This document shows, in pieces, positions 36,682 to 44,872 of a DNA stretch of 64,000 nucleotides. The notes under the pieces are model-generated. The model did no database searches and had not been told where the DNA came from. It was given only the letters and a program-made list of their open reading frames with translations. The position numbers and the translations under genes were made by a program. Location: NCBI GenBank assembly GCA_935421135.1, contig OW285191.1, positions 2,604,001-2,668,000 on the forward strand, written 5' to 3'. Positions within the stretch are counted from its first letter, which is position 1. Each line of letters starts with the position of its first letter. This DNA comes from Bugulina stolonifera. Lineage: Eukaryota; Bryozoa; Gymnolaemata; Cheilostomatida; Bugulidae.

Positions 36682-37004
36682 CTCACCACCGCCGCCGCCA
36701 CCGCCGCCACAACCGCCACCACCGCCGCCACCGCCGCCACCACCACCGCCGCCGCCGCCGCCACCGCCGCCGCCGCCATCACCGTCATCACCGCCACCCC
36801 TCCTCCACCGCCGCCCACCCTCCCCCCGCAACCCCCACTCACCCGAACGACCGATCGTTTGAGGCGGTCAAGCCGCGTCCGCCCACGTTGCGTGCGGCGC
36901 CGACCGTACACGTGGAGGCGACGCCGGTGCCCCGTATCCACCGGGCCAAGCGACTAGGCAGCGGCCCGCCGCCCATTCCGAGTTCCACTGGGGTGGGACT
37001 ATAA
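36319..37004 (+). repeat. Polinton left terminal inverted repeat (686 bp)
   Basis: Matches the complement of 46287-46981 almost throughout. The outer part has three CCAAT/ATTGG boxes (CAACCAATCAC twice, CTGATTGG once). The middle is an almost pure CCG/CCA/CCC tract (36520-36840) on this strand. The inner part has a unique GC-rich block and ends at a TATA box. The Pro-rich, Ala-rich and Gly-rich frames here are low-complexity artefacts. Confidence 0.95.
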
Positions 37005-37007
37005 AAG
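37000..37007 (+). promoter_or_regulatory. TATA box at inner edge of left TIR
   Basis: TATAAAAG lies 54 bp upstream of the first gene's ATG. It straddles the point where left and right TIR sequences diverge (TATAAAAG versus TATAATGT). Confidence 0.6.
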
Positions 37008-37060
37008 ATAAGTTTGACTGATGATAGTATTAATACAAAGAAGACTTAGTCATAGCAAAC

Positions 37061-38392
37061 ATGTCTTTTCTCACCAAAGGAGCGGCGGGGAGATATGTAC
37101 TTTTAAAGGAAGTCCTCCCGAAGTCTGTATGGGATTATATGATCAAAAGTAATATCGAAGAAACGAATAGTCCATGGATGTGGTATTGGGTTGACAGACT
37201 CGCTCATAATTCCTTAGTGGTAGAGCTTGCCATCTATTTTAGAACACTTTCACTCTCTATGAATATCCCTTTTAAGATAGGAGAGGAAAAGTTGAGGAAA
37301 ATGGCACTTTGTTATGAAGACTTAACAGGAGCTAGGTCAAGATTTTCATCTATGGTAGAAACAAAAAACGCATCCGTTTCTTCTCCCTTACTCCTTCTTA
37401 GGAATGCGGAGTTGTCAACCTGGTGTAGAGTGGAGGTTGAGAAGATTATTGAAGATAGAAACTGGGATGAAACTGGTGTGGGAGCGGAGGCCACTTTTAA
37501 CACTCACTTCTTACTATATCTGGATAATGAACCTGGTGGGGAAGGTTCAAAGAATGAACTCTATCATAGAGTATTGAACATATTAAAGGATGGGGCAAGA
37601 AGATGTCGTTTTGAGGATGGGAAGGAGAAATCGCGAGCGAAGAGGAGTTACAATGAAGAAAGCATCCCTGGTTTAATTCTTAGTAGAGGTAATACGCTAT
37701 ATGCAGGGCGATTGTTTGGAGAACTAGATCCATCCAAAAATGGGTTAGAGGTGATAAGAAGCCCTTCACCAGGAGATGCTAGATTAGAGGTGAGAGAGAC
37801 TTCTACAGGAGAGACTAACCAGGTTATGATAGAAGAGGTTGAAATGTGTGACATTGGAGAACTAGATTCATCCAAAAACGGGTTAGAGGAGATAAGAAGC
37901 CCTTCACCAGGAGAAGCTAGGGTGGAAGTGAGAGAGACTTCTACAGGAGAGAATAAGCAGATTATGATAGAAGAGCAAACTCATGTAGAAACTAAAGAAG
38001 AGGTTGAAATGTGTGACAAAAGGGAACAAGAGATTAGAAAGATAGAACAAGAATTGGCACTAAAGAAAGTGGAATTGGCAGGAGCACTGGGGTGGAAAGA
38101 AGCACTAGAGATGCAACAGAGAATTGATGCAAGAAAAGAGAGAAGAACAAATCGCATTGCCTTCTTAGAAAAAAAGTTAACAGAGGAAAGAATGGAAAAA
38201 GAGAGGTTAATGATGGAAATCGAGCGTTTGCAAAAAGAAGAAGAAGAAGAAGAAAAAATGGATAGTGTATCAATTATTGATCACATAATTCCCCACCTGG
38301 CTAACAAACTAGATGATAATGATGCAAAAGCAGAAGGGGAAGATAGTAAACTGCCACAGTGGGTTCCAACAGGAGAAAGTAATGATGAATAA
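37061..38392 (+). CDS. Polinton protein of unknown function with internal duplication and coiled coil (443 aa)
   Basis: The first gene of the element, behind a TATA box. I recognise no family. Residues 1-200 look globular (WMWYWVDRL, CYEDLTGARSRF). Residues about 220-300 contain a two-copy duplication of roughly 40 residues (GELDPSKNGLEVIRSPSPG and GELDSSKNGLEEIRSPSPGE, each followed by a REtSTGE..q.MIEE pattern). Residues about 310-405 are charged and predicted coiled coil, rich in Glu/Lys. The acidic tail ends QWVPTGESNDE. It occupies a position where a replication gene might be expected, but no polymerase, helicase or primase motif is visible. Confidence 0.8.
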   Translation: MSFLTKGAAGRYVLLKEVLPKSVWDYMIKSNIEETNSPWMWYWVDRLAHNSLVVELAIYFRTLSLSMNIPFKIGEEKLRKMALCYEDLTGARSRFSSMVETKNASVSSPLLLLRNAELSTWCRVEVEKIIEDRNWDETGVGAEATFNTHFLLYLDNEPGGEGSKNELYHRVLNILKDGARRCRFEDGKEKSRAKRSYNEESIPGLILSRGNTLYAGRLFGELDPSKNGLEVIRSPSPGDARLEVRETSTGETNQVMIEEVEMCDIGELDSSKNGLEEIRSPSPGEARVEVRETSTGENKQIMIEEQTHVETKEEVEMCDKREQEIRKIEQELALKKVELAGALGWKEALEMQQRIDARKERRTNRIAFLEKKLTEERMEKERLMMEIERLQKEEEEEEKMDSVSIIDHIIPHLANKLDDNDAKAEGEDSKLPQWVPTGESNDE

Positions 38393-38432
38393 AAGTGTAT
38401 AGATTCCAATCGTTCTCTCAAACAAGGGCAAG

Positions 38433-38840
38433 ATGTCAAAGCAAGAGGTAGTATGTAGAAATGAGAATTATGAAGATGTGGCTGATGGTCTCTTAGATGA
38501 AGTAGTAGCTATCTCTGCTGAAGAGGGAAGGGAGCAAATAGGAGAGAGAAGCAACAAAAGAAAGAAGTTCACATTCTACATAATCATAATACTATTTATA
38601 CTTTCTTGCTCATCTTTATCACCATCAGTTTACACATATCTAAGTGATAGGGAACCACCCAATGGCAAAGACAAAGGAGTACTTAAGCAAGGACACTTTT
38701 TAAAAACAAACACAACTCTATTAGCTACTCAACTGGATCAGCATGCGTCCACACCAAGAAATCGATCTTCGCTTGCAGAGTCCCTTCACAGCTCTAGTCT
38801 GTGGTCCAACAGGGAGTGGAAAAACGGAACTACTATTTAG
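38433..38840 (+). CDS. Small single-pass membrane protein of the Polinton (135 aa)
   Basis: Starts 41 bases after the previous stop. An acidic N-terminal part is followed by a basic NKRKK and one strong membrane segment (FTFYIIIILFILSC, about residues 48-61), giving a likely N-in topology. The C-terminal part is Ser/Asn-rich with NTT and NRS sequons. Its last 98 bases overlap the ATPase gene in another frame. No family is recognised. A TCTCAAA motif precedes its ATG, as for the minor capsid gene. Confidence 0.6.
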   Translation: MSKQEVVCRNENYEDVADGLLDEVVAISAEEGREQIGERSNKRKKFTFYIIIILFILSCSSLSPSVYTYLSDREPPNGKDKGVLKQGHFLKTNTTLLATQLDQHASTPRNRSSLAESLHSSSLWSNREWKNGTTI

Positions 38841-39402
38841 TCTTATTAGGAGAGTTGATGAAATTGCTTCACCCACTCCTGTTGAAATCATTTACTGCTA
38901 TGGAGTTTGGCAACGCCGCTTTGAGGATTACAAGGATAAAGTAAGGTTTCATTCAGGACTCATTGATGTAGAAATGGATATAGAGCGTGATGGGAAGAAT
39001 CGCTGGCTCATCATTGATGACTTGATGGGTGAAGTCGGGGGGAAAGAGACTACTAATGCAATCTTTACAAAGTTCAGTCACCACCTGAACATAAGCGTCT
39101 TTTTCTTACTACAGAACCTTTTCCCGAAAGATAATAGAACAGTGTCAATAAACTCGCAGTACTTTTTCTTGTTCAAGAACCCCAGAGACGGAATGTCTGT
39201 TACCAATCTTGCAAAGCAGGCTTTTCCTCAGAGTACAAGAGCTGTTCAAGAAGCTTTTAGTGATGCTACACGTAAGCCACACTCTTTTCTATTCTTGAAT
39301 CTTCGCCAGGAAACCCCGGAGTGGGCTAGACTGATCGGTAATTTTGCTTCTGAGCACTCTCCCATGACTGTATATATCCCGAATACCCTGGAATATAAGT
39401 AG
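38743..39402 (+). CDS. FtsK/HerA-type genome-packaging ATPase (219 aa)
   Basis: The A32-like packaging ATPase of Polintons and related viruses, which would pump DNA into the capsid. Walker A is GPTGSGKT at residues 21-28, and a Walker B-like RWLIIDDLM lies near residues 86-94. FFLLQNLF and YFFLFKNPRDG follow, as in the family's sensor region. The length is typical. The start at MRPHQEIDL lies inside the preceding membrane-protein gene, and its product starts just before the P-loop as in relatives. Its stop overlaps a TATA-like sequence for the next gene. Confidence 0.93.
   Translation: MRPHQEIDLRLQSPFTALVCGPTGSGKTELLFSLIRRVDEIASPTPVEIIYCYGVWQRRFEDYKDKVRFHSGLIDVEMDIERDGKNRWLIIDDLMGEVGGKETTNAIFTKFSHHLNISVFFLLQNLFPKDNRTVSINSQYFFLFKNPRDGMSVTNLAKQAFPQSTRAVQEAFSDATRKPHSFLFLNLRQETPEWARLIGNFASEHSPMTVYIPNTLEYK
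39394..39399 (+). promoter_or_regulatory. TATA-like element before the glycine-tail gene
   Basis: TATAAG overlaps the end of the ATPase gene and lies about 70 bp before the next ATG at 39468. A CTCTCTCC stretch lies between. Confidence 0.4.
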
Positions 39403-39467
39403 CATTCACATCTCCACTCTCTCCATAAACTGTCTTGGACTCGAAGAGAGCGCATCCATCATCAAGC

Positions 39468-39833
39468 ATGAGATACATTAATTCACCCGAGTATTCTCCA
39501 AGGTTGAGGAGGAATGCCTTGAGTATATATGCACTGACGAAAGCATCTGCAACCATCAGAGATTCAACCATTGCTGAGGCTAACAAAGACCTTATACTCG
39601 CTCTTGTTGAGTGTGCTAGAAATGTATTATTAGGTAATGTTCATCTAACTACCGCTCAGTTGAACTCTCTACGTCGACATAGAAGGGCCATTGAGGATCT
39701 CACCAACTCTCGTACTAGTGTGAGGCAGAAAAAGTTAATCCTACAACGTGGCGGATTTTTAGGTCTTCTTTTGAAGCCATTGGCAAGTTTACTCGGAGGT
39801 GTGCTTGGCGGATTAGGCGGTGGACGAAGGTGA
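39468..39833 (+). CDS. Conserved small Polinton protein with basic core and Gly-rich hydrophobic tail (121 aa)
   Basis: The first ATG gives MRYINSPEYS. An Arg-rich region (LRRHRRAIEDL, VRQKKLILQ) is followed by RGGFLGLLLKPLASLLGG and a short Gly/Arg end. From memory, proteins with this LRxHRRAL...QRGGFL...G-zipper pattern recur next to capsid genes in animal Polintons. The amphipathic Gly-rich tail suggests membrane interaction or a minor virion component, analogous to small core or membrane-lytic proteins of adenoviruses. That role is inference. Confidence 0.75.
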   Translation: MRYINSPEYSPRLRRNALSIYALTKASATIRDSTIAEANKDLILALVECARNVLLGNVHLTTAQLNSLRRHRRAIEDLTNSRTSVRQKKLILQRGGFLGLLLKPLASLLGGVLGGLGGGRR

Positions 39834-39834
39834 A

Positions 39835-40404
39835 ATGAGTCTCAAGTTTTCTAAAAAGTATCTTCTTATGGATAAACATACATATGAATCAATGAATAGT
39901 AGAAACAACAAAAAAGAAGGAGAGCATCTACCCTCACTCTCTACAAATGGGGATCTACTCCTGGCAGAAAAAAGCAGAAAAGATGTAATATCTAACCTCA
40001 AAAACTCTGATACAGACATCTACTCTCAGCTAGAGCAACATGCTCATAAAATGAATAAGTTCCTAAAAGAGTTGGAGAGATCACGCCATCCGCAGCAAGA
40101 GTTGTATAATACATTAGAGGGAATTAACACTAGGTTTAATGAAATGCATACATGGAGACAAAGAGAAGAAGAAGCACAAGAGCGAGGGCGAGAGAAAAAA
40201 AGAGATGATGAAAAGAGGCGAAGTGGCTCAAGGTCACCACTACCACACCCATATAGGAGAGAAACAAAACCAGAGAGGTCAGAAGCTGGCGCACGTTGGA
40301 GTGGGAAGGGTGAAAATAGAAGTCCTATCAAAACTAGGTCTAGGCGAAAGCTTCCTAAAACCCCTCTTGCAAGCAATAGTAAAACAGAAAGATGGATGAT
40401 ATAG
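39835..40404 (+). CDS. Basic Polinton protein with coiled-coil-like middle (189 aa)
   Basis: The ATG at 39835 follows the previous stop (39831-39833) by one base and gives MSLKFSKKYLLMDKHTYESM. The middle (SQLEQHAHKMNKFLKELE) is probably helical. The last 80 residues are strongly basic with RS/SP motifs (REKKRDDEKRRSGSRSP, RSRRKLPKTP), suggesting nucleic-acid binding. Its end overlaps the integrase start by 13 bases. A similar protein commonly sits at this position in animal Polintons, but its function is not known to me. Confidence 0.75.
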   Translation: MSLKFSKKYLLMDKHTYESMNSRNNKKEGEHLPSLSTNGDLLLAEKSRKDVISNLKNSDTDIYSQLEQHAHKMNKFLKELERSRHPQQELYNTLEGINTRFNEMHTWRQREEEAQERGREKKRDDEKRRSGSRSPLPHPYRRETKPERSEAGARWSGKGENRSPIKTRSRRKLPKTPLASNSKTERWMI

Positions 40405-41462
40405 ATGAAGGTCTACGTGATATTTACTTCTCCCCTCCTCAACCACCATCTTTTGGAGGAAAGAGAAAGTTAGTTTTAGCTTCTCCTCCTGGTATTAATG
40501 AGAATGATGTTGAGAAGTGGTTGAGAAGTCAAGACGCATACACTCTTCATCGCCCGATTAGAATGAAGTTTACAAGGAGAAAAACGTTTGTGAGTGGGAT
40601 TGGTGAACAACTCCAGGCAGATCTCGTGGATGTGCGTGCGCACAAGGACTCAAATGATGGAGTAACATTTTTGCTCACCTGCATAGATGCCTTCTCACGG
40701 AAAGCATGGGTCTTTCCTCTTCATTCCAAGTCTGGTCTGGAAGTGTCCAATGCACTCATCTCTCTATTCGAAAATGAAAGCTTTAGACAAATACAAACTG
40801 ATAAAGGTAAGGAGTTCCTAAACAGAAGGGTGAGTGAAGTGCTAAAGAAGTACGGAGTTAGCCATTTCACCTCTGAGAATGAGATCATCAAGGCTGCTCT
40901 TGTTGAACGCTTTAATAGAACATTGAGAGGGAAAATTCATCGTCTACTCACTTATAGAGGGGATGGACGCTACTTAGAAGATGTAGAAGACCTAGTCCAA
41001 GGATATAACAACAGTTTTAATAGGTCAATTGGAATGAAACCTATTGAGGTTGATTACGATAATCAAGAAGAGGTTTGGGTTCGGTTAAATGAGTTCTCAC
41101 CTAAACGATGGTTAAAGAAAACAAGAGTAAAATACTCACCAGGTGATCATGTTCGGATTTCGATGGCTCGTAGTAGTTTTGAGCGAGGGTTCACACCAAA
41201 CTGGTCAACCGAGATATTCACCATAAAAGCAGTCAAGGCACATACCTCACCTCCTGTCTATACACTGGAAGACCTAAACAAAGAAGGAGTAGATGGAACA
41301 TTCTATGCACAAGAATTGCAACATGTTAACCTACCTGAAATCTTTAGAGTTGAGAAAGTCATACGTAAACGGAGAAGGAGAGGAAAAGAAGAGAGTTTCG
41401 TGAAATGGAGTGGTTATCCCTCTTCATTTAATAGTTGGATAGATTCTAGTCAGTTTGTGTAA
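40392..41462 (+). CDS. Retroviral-type integrase with C-terminal chromodomain (356 aa)
   Basis: An rve-family DDE integrase that would insert the linear element and make the 6-bp duplication. Catalytic residues are D77 (QADLVDV), D137 (QTDKGKEF) and E172 (ALVERFNRTLRG). An SH3-like DNA-binding part follows (YSPGDHVRIS, WSTEIFTIKAV), then a chromodomain at about 317-356 (FRVEKVIRK, VKWSGYPSSFNSWI) that may guide integration to modified chromatin. All catalytic residues are intact. The start overlaps the upstream gene, and the N-terminal zinc-finger region is not obvious. Confidence 0.96.
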   Translation: MDDIDEGLRDIYFSPPQPPSFGGKRKLVLASPPGINENDVEKWLRSQDAYTLHRPIRMKFTRRKTFVSGIGEQLQADLVDVRAHKDSNDGVTFLLTCIDAFSRKAWVFPLHSKSGLEVSNALISLFENESFRQIQTDKGKEFLNRRVSEVLKKYGVSHFTSENEIIKAALVERFNRTLRGKIHRLLTYRGDGRYLEDVEDLVQGYNNSFNRSIGMKPIEVDYDNQEEVWVRLNEFSPKRWLKKTRVKYSPGDHVRISMARSSFERGFTPNWSTEIFTIKAVKAHTSPPVYTLEDLNKEGVDGTFYAQELQHVNLPEIFRVEKVIRKRRRRGKEESFVKWSGYPSSFNSWIDSSQFV

Positions 41463-41474
41463 GATCAAAGGTAG

Positions 41475-41480
41475 TATAAA
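41475..41480 (+). promoter_or_regulatory. TATA box of the minor capsid gene
   Basis: TATAAA lies 42 bp upstream of the ATG at 41517, just after the integrase stop. CTCTCAAAG directly precedes the ATG. Confidence 0.55.
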
Positions 41481-41516
41481 TTCGATATGTAAGTTCAGTT
41501 TTGCTCACTCTCAAAG

Positions 41517-42263
41517 ATGGCCTTCAATGTCACACTTACCTCAAATGTACGCATCGGTGGGAGTGATACAAACACCAATGCTCACTTCATTACGAAGCTA
41601 GCCAAGACATTGAAGCTTCACTCATCACAGTGGGAGGTTGGGTTACTTGACATTCAGTACCCTGCATCCTGGAGAAATGTGGAAGATGGCTATGTAGTGG
41701 TTACGAATACAAAAGATGGAGTCAAACGAAAATGTGAAATCAGGAGTGGAAGGTATGCTTCCATGGGTGAACTTTTGAGTGAGATCAATAGAATACTAAT
41801 AAACTACGACTTAGAAAAAGTAGTGAGCTTTTACTATGATAGTCTACGGAATGAAACCTTCCTCATGTTGAGAGAACAGGAACACTCTGTCATGATGTCA
41901 CGTGATGTTGCGTGGGTGTTGGGATTCGAACCTGATGTAGAATATGCTGCGGAAATCAACAGGAGTCAAAACCCTCCAGACATCAATGCTGGTTTCACAT
42001 CCCTCTATGTCTACTCCTCCGTAGTCTCACCAAGACATGTTGGAGATAGTCTAGTCCCCCTACTTCGCACAGTTCCTATAACAGAGAGTGAAAGAAATAG
42101 CACCGTTTTCTTTGAGTTTTCGAATGTTCAATACTCTCCAGTGTCTAATACAAGCACAGACCTCATCGAGGTAGATATAAGACGTGATGATGGAGAAAGG
42201 GTCTCATTTCGCAGTGGAAAGGTTGTGCTGACGGTTCGTTTCAGACCGCGTGGAGAGAAATAA
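41517..42263 (+). CDS. Penton-like minor capsid protein (248 aa)
   Basis: Matches the Polinton minor capsid (single jelly-roll, penton-like) pattern. It has an N-terminal FNVTLTSN strand, WEVGLLDIQYPASW near residues 39-52, and a central YASMGELLSEIN helix. VAWVLGFEP follows, and the C-terminal half ends in VVLTVRFRPRG. The length of about 250 residues is usual. It would fill the capsid vertices next to the major capsid trimers. The start is chosen for the TATA box and the CTCTCAAAG leader. Confidence 0.9.
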   Translation: MAFNVTLTSNVRIGGSDTNTNAHFITKLAKTLKLHSSQWEVGLLDIQYPASWRNVEDGYVVVTNTKDGVKRKCEIRSGRYASMGELLSEINRILINYDLEKVVSFYYDSLRNETFLMLREQEHSVMMSRDVAWVLGFEPDVEYAAEINRSQNPPDINAGFTSLYVYSSVVSPRHVGDSLVPLLRTVPITESERNSTVFFEFSNVQYSPVSNTSTDLIEVDIRRDDGERVSFRSGKVVLTVRFRPRGEK

Positions 42264-42264
42264 C

Positions 42265-42675
42265 ATGGCCCCTCGCATAGTTCCATATTTTCCTGATGAG
42301 TCAGGTGAGATGTATGAAGACTATTATGCAAACCAGGTGGGAGAGGGAATGAGTGTGTACAGGGGAAAACCTATTATGACGGGTAATGGGATCGGCTCAC
42401 TCTTTTCTGGACTGGCCCGAGGGGTCCTTCCCATGCTAAAGAATGGTGCCAAAACTATTGGGAAAAAGCTATTGACTACTGGAGCTTCGGTTCTGGGAGA
42501 TGTAATCAAGGGAGAGAACTTCAAATCCTCTGCAGCAAAACGTTTTCGTGAAGCTGGTGGGGATCTTCTAGGTGATGTAGAAGATGAATTACGTGAACCA
42601 CCTGCCAAACGTGCACGAGTTAGTCAAAAGTCTACAAAGAAAAAGCGTAAAGGAAGAAAAACAGTTTTTGACTAA
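42265..42675 (+). CDS. Conserved Polinton virion-type protein with basic tail (136 aa)
   Basis: The ATG (MAPRIVPYFPD) is one base after the penton stop, so the two genes are tightly coupled. The core GNGIGSLFSGLARGVLPMLK, followed by KTIGKKLLTTGASVLGDVI, is a Gly-rich amphipathic helical pattern that recurs in proteins encoded beside Polinton capsid genes. The tail KKKRKGRKTVFD is strongly basic. A minor core or membrane-active capsid component is likely but is inference from context. Confidence 0.8.
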   Translation: MAPRIVPYFPDESGEMYEDYYANQVGEGMSVYRGKPIMTGNGIGSLFSGLARGVLPMLKNGAKTIGKKLLTTGASVLGDVIKGENFKSSAAKRFREAGGDLLGDVEDELREPPAKRARVSQKSTKKKRKGRKTVFD

Positions 42676-42687
42676 ATGAAAGATAAA

Positions 42688-42695
42688 TATATAAT
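42688..42695 (+). promoter_or_regulatory. TATA-like element of the major capsid gene
   Basis: TATATAAT lies 86 bp before the MCP ATG, in a ~105-bp gap. CTCTCACA lies near the ATG. Confidence 0.5.
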
Positions 42696-42780
42696 CCACA
42701 CCTAGACTCACCACTCCCCACTCTTAGACAAGCGACTGTAGGAGCAAGTACTAGATGGAACAACTCTCACACTATCGAAC

Positions 42781-44127
42781 ATGTCCGTCACACATCGAGC
42801 CATCTCTCTCTCCAAGGTTTCTGAAGACTCTCCAGACACGGTTGACTCCAGTTTTGACTTATTTGCCACTCCGCCAACTCATACTAGCGTGCTCAGAGGT
42901 GAGTGGGTACCTTTGGCTCCTGTTACGGACTCCCCTGATGGCACTATTGAATTTAACATCCCGCCCGCAGACGAACTCTACACAGATCTATCAAGGTCTT
43001 ACTTACACACCACAGTAAAGGTGAGCAAGGCTGATGGAAGCGTACTACCTGCGGAAGAACAACTAAAGGTTGTTCCAGGGGACAATTTTATGCACAGTCT
43101 CTTTTCTTCTGCCACTGTTCAACTGGCTGGGCAAGATGTTGAGTATGAACCAAACTATGGACATAGAGCTTATGTCGAGAATCTCCTAAACTATGGTAAA
43201 GATGCTAAGAGCACATATATGAAAGTTGGGAGTGGGTGGATGGAGGATGAAGGAACTGGAGAAGACTATGATGGTATACCCCCCGAAGTGGTTGAAAAAA
43301 GAAAGAAACTTATAGCCACAAGTAAAGAGATGAGCTTCTATGGGAGACCTAGGTTGAGTATGTTTTCTCAAGGAAGACTTATTCCACCAGGAGTTCGCTC
43401 TCGCCTCACTCTACAACGTGCTATTCCACAAATGGCCCTCTTAGCAGAAACAGACAACCCTGCAGGAGGGGCGAAGATTTCTATAACTAAGACAGAATTG
43501 TGGATTCGACGTGTACAAGCCAATCCGGCCTTACAAAAAGCACAAATGGATGTTTGGGTTGTGCAACAAGAGTCTATAAAACTACCAATTGACCGAATAA
43601 AAACTCATTTCCATGTCATCCCTGCTGGACACCAGTCAGTGAGAGTAAACTTTGATCAAGCGGGACAGAAGCCAAACAGAGTCTTTGTCGGACTAGTCAA
43701 CCATACTGCAAAGAGTGGAACGTATAAGCAAAATCCCTTCAAATTTGGACATAACAATCTAAGTTCATTAGAACTACTAATTGATGGAACACCGGTGACC
43801 CGAAGATATGAACCAAACTTTGCAAGTGGAAAGTTTGCTCGTGAATTCATGAATTTGTTCACTGTCACAAATACATCCGATGCTGACACAGGGAATGAGA
43901 TCTCCCCTAGCAAATACAAGTCCTGCGCTGCTCTCTACGCCTTTGACATTTCAGGAGATTTGTGTGATGACAACTTTCACTTGTTATCAAATGGGAGTCT
44001 ATCTATTAATCTAGCATTTGCTAATCAAACTCAAAATACACTTGGACTGTTTGTATACGAAGAAAAAGATGACATTATCTACTTGAATGCAAATCACGAA
44101 GTATCTATGGTAGCCGGGATGATGTAA
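42781..44127 (+). CDS. Major capsid protein, double jelly-roll (448 aa)
   Basis: The pattern fits Polinton/adintovirus-type double jelly-roll capsid proteins. An N-terminal FDLFATPPTHTSV segment precedes FNIPPADELYTDLSRSYL. VVPGDNFMHSLFSSATVQL and YVENLLNYGKDAK follow. The second half has PIDRIKTHFHVIPAGHQS and the C-terminal NLAFANQTQNTLGLFVY strand before NHEVSM. The length is in the family range and the frame is intact. Trimers of this protein would form the icosahedral shell. Position downstream of the penton gene and upstream of the protease is the usual arrangement. Confidence 0.94.
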   Translation: MSVTHRAISLSKVSEDSPDTVDSSFDLFATPPTHTSVLRGEWVPLAPVTDSPDGTIEFNIPPADELYTDLSRSYLHTTVKVSKADGSVLPAEEQLKVVPGDNFMHSLFSSATVQLAGQDVEYEPNYGHRAYVENLLNYGKDAKSTYMKVGSGWMEDEGTGEDYDGIPPEVVEKRKKLIATSKEMSFYGRPRLSMFSQGRLIPPGVRSRLTLQRAIPQMALLAETDNPAGGAKISITKTELWIRRVQANPALQKAQMDVWVVQQESIKLPIDRIKTHFHVIPAGHQSVRVNFDQAGQKPNRVFVGLVNHTAKSGTYKQNPFKFGHNNLSSLELLIDGTPVTRRYEPNFASGKFAREFMNLFTVTNTSDADTGNEISPSKYKSCAALYAFDISGDLCDDNFHLLSNGSLSINLAFANQTQNTLGLFVYEEKDDIIYLNANHEVSMVAGMM

Positions 44128-44132
44128 AAAGA

Positions 44133-44660
44133 ATGGATACATTCTCAATCTCGAATATTCTATCTGATGATAAACTCTCATCAACCTCCTTTAGAGGGGT
44201 TATGCCAAGGGATCACTTCTTAGACTCCTTCTCCCCATCTGGATCTTTTGTTTTCAACACTCAAACAAGTGAGAAAAGTGGCGAGCATTGGATCTCTGTT
44301 TTTTCGAATGGAAAAGAAATAGAGTATTTCGACTCCTATGGTCTCCCCCCTTCTATTTATCCTGATGTGGGTAAGATGTTACAACAATGGGGAATACCAA
44401 TAGTATGGAATGGAGAGTGTCTACAAGAAGAGAGTACTAACGTGTGTGGAGACTACTGCATCTTGTTCTGTCTCCTTCGAGCTCGAGGGTGGAGTATGGA
44501 GGGAATAATTACACGGCTAAGCAGAGTAGAAGGAAGAGTTCGAGATCATTCTATAAGAGCTCTATTACAACGTTTATACTATAATAAAAGAAATAATACT
44601 TTCCCACTCACAACGCATGTAAACAATATTATGCTTTTTTCACCTTTTCACTTTGACTAG
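44133..44660 (+). CDS. Adenain-like maturation cysteine protease (175 aa)
   Basis: Ulp1/adenain-fold protease that would cleave virion precursors. The triad is visible: H52 (GEHWISV), D67 (EYFDSYG) and C105 (CGDYC), with the oxyanion Gln at Q98. The start is five bases after the MCP stop. The length is slightly short for the family, with the last 15-20 residues low in complexity. A 61-codon hydrophobic T-rich frame overlaps the end (44653-44838); I do not call it. AATAAA at 44821 could be a polyadenylation signal for this gene block. Confidence 0.93.
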   Translation: MDTFSISNILSDDKLSSTSFRGVMPRDHFLDSFSPSGSFVFNTQTSEKSGEHWISVFSNGKEIEYFDSYGLPPSIYPDVGKMLQQWGIPIVWNGECLQEESTNVCGDYCILFCLLRARGWSMEGIITRLSRVEGRVRDHSIRALLQRLYYNKRNNTFPLTTHVNNIMLFSPFHFD

Positions 44661-44872
44661 AGAGAAATACTTCACCTTACTTATAATTCGTTTTTATACT
44701 ACTATAACTAAAAAAAAGAGACCAATAGTTTTTATCTTACCTGCATTCTTTTTTTTTCTTTGCTTTTTAGATTTCTGCTTGATTCTTGATTCTTTTATTT
44801 TTTCTCTATTTATCTTCGTAATAAAACAATACTACTGAAGAAAGCTGCATCTTTTCTATCTTGGAATAATAC

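Noticed and set aside
36286..36957. Open frames rich in Pro, Ala, Gly in the left TIR (and their mirror at 46334-46960)
   Set aside because: They arise from the CCN/GGN triplet tract on all frames of both strands and exist identically in both TIRs. There is no conserved domain.
44653..44838. 61-codon hydrophobic frame overlapping the protease stop
   Set aside because: T-rich low-complexity DNA gives Phe/Leu/Ile runs by chance and no promoter is near, though a small membrane protein cannot be fully excluded.
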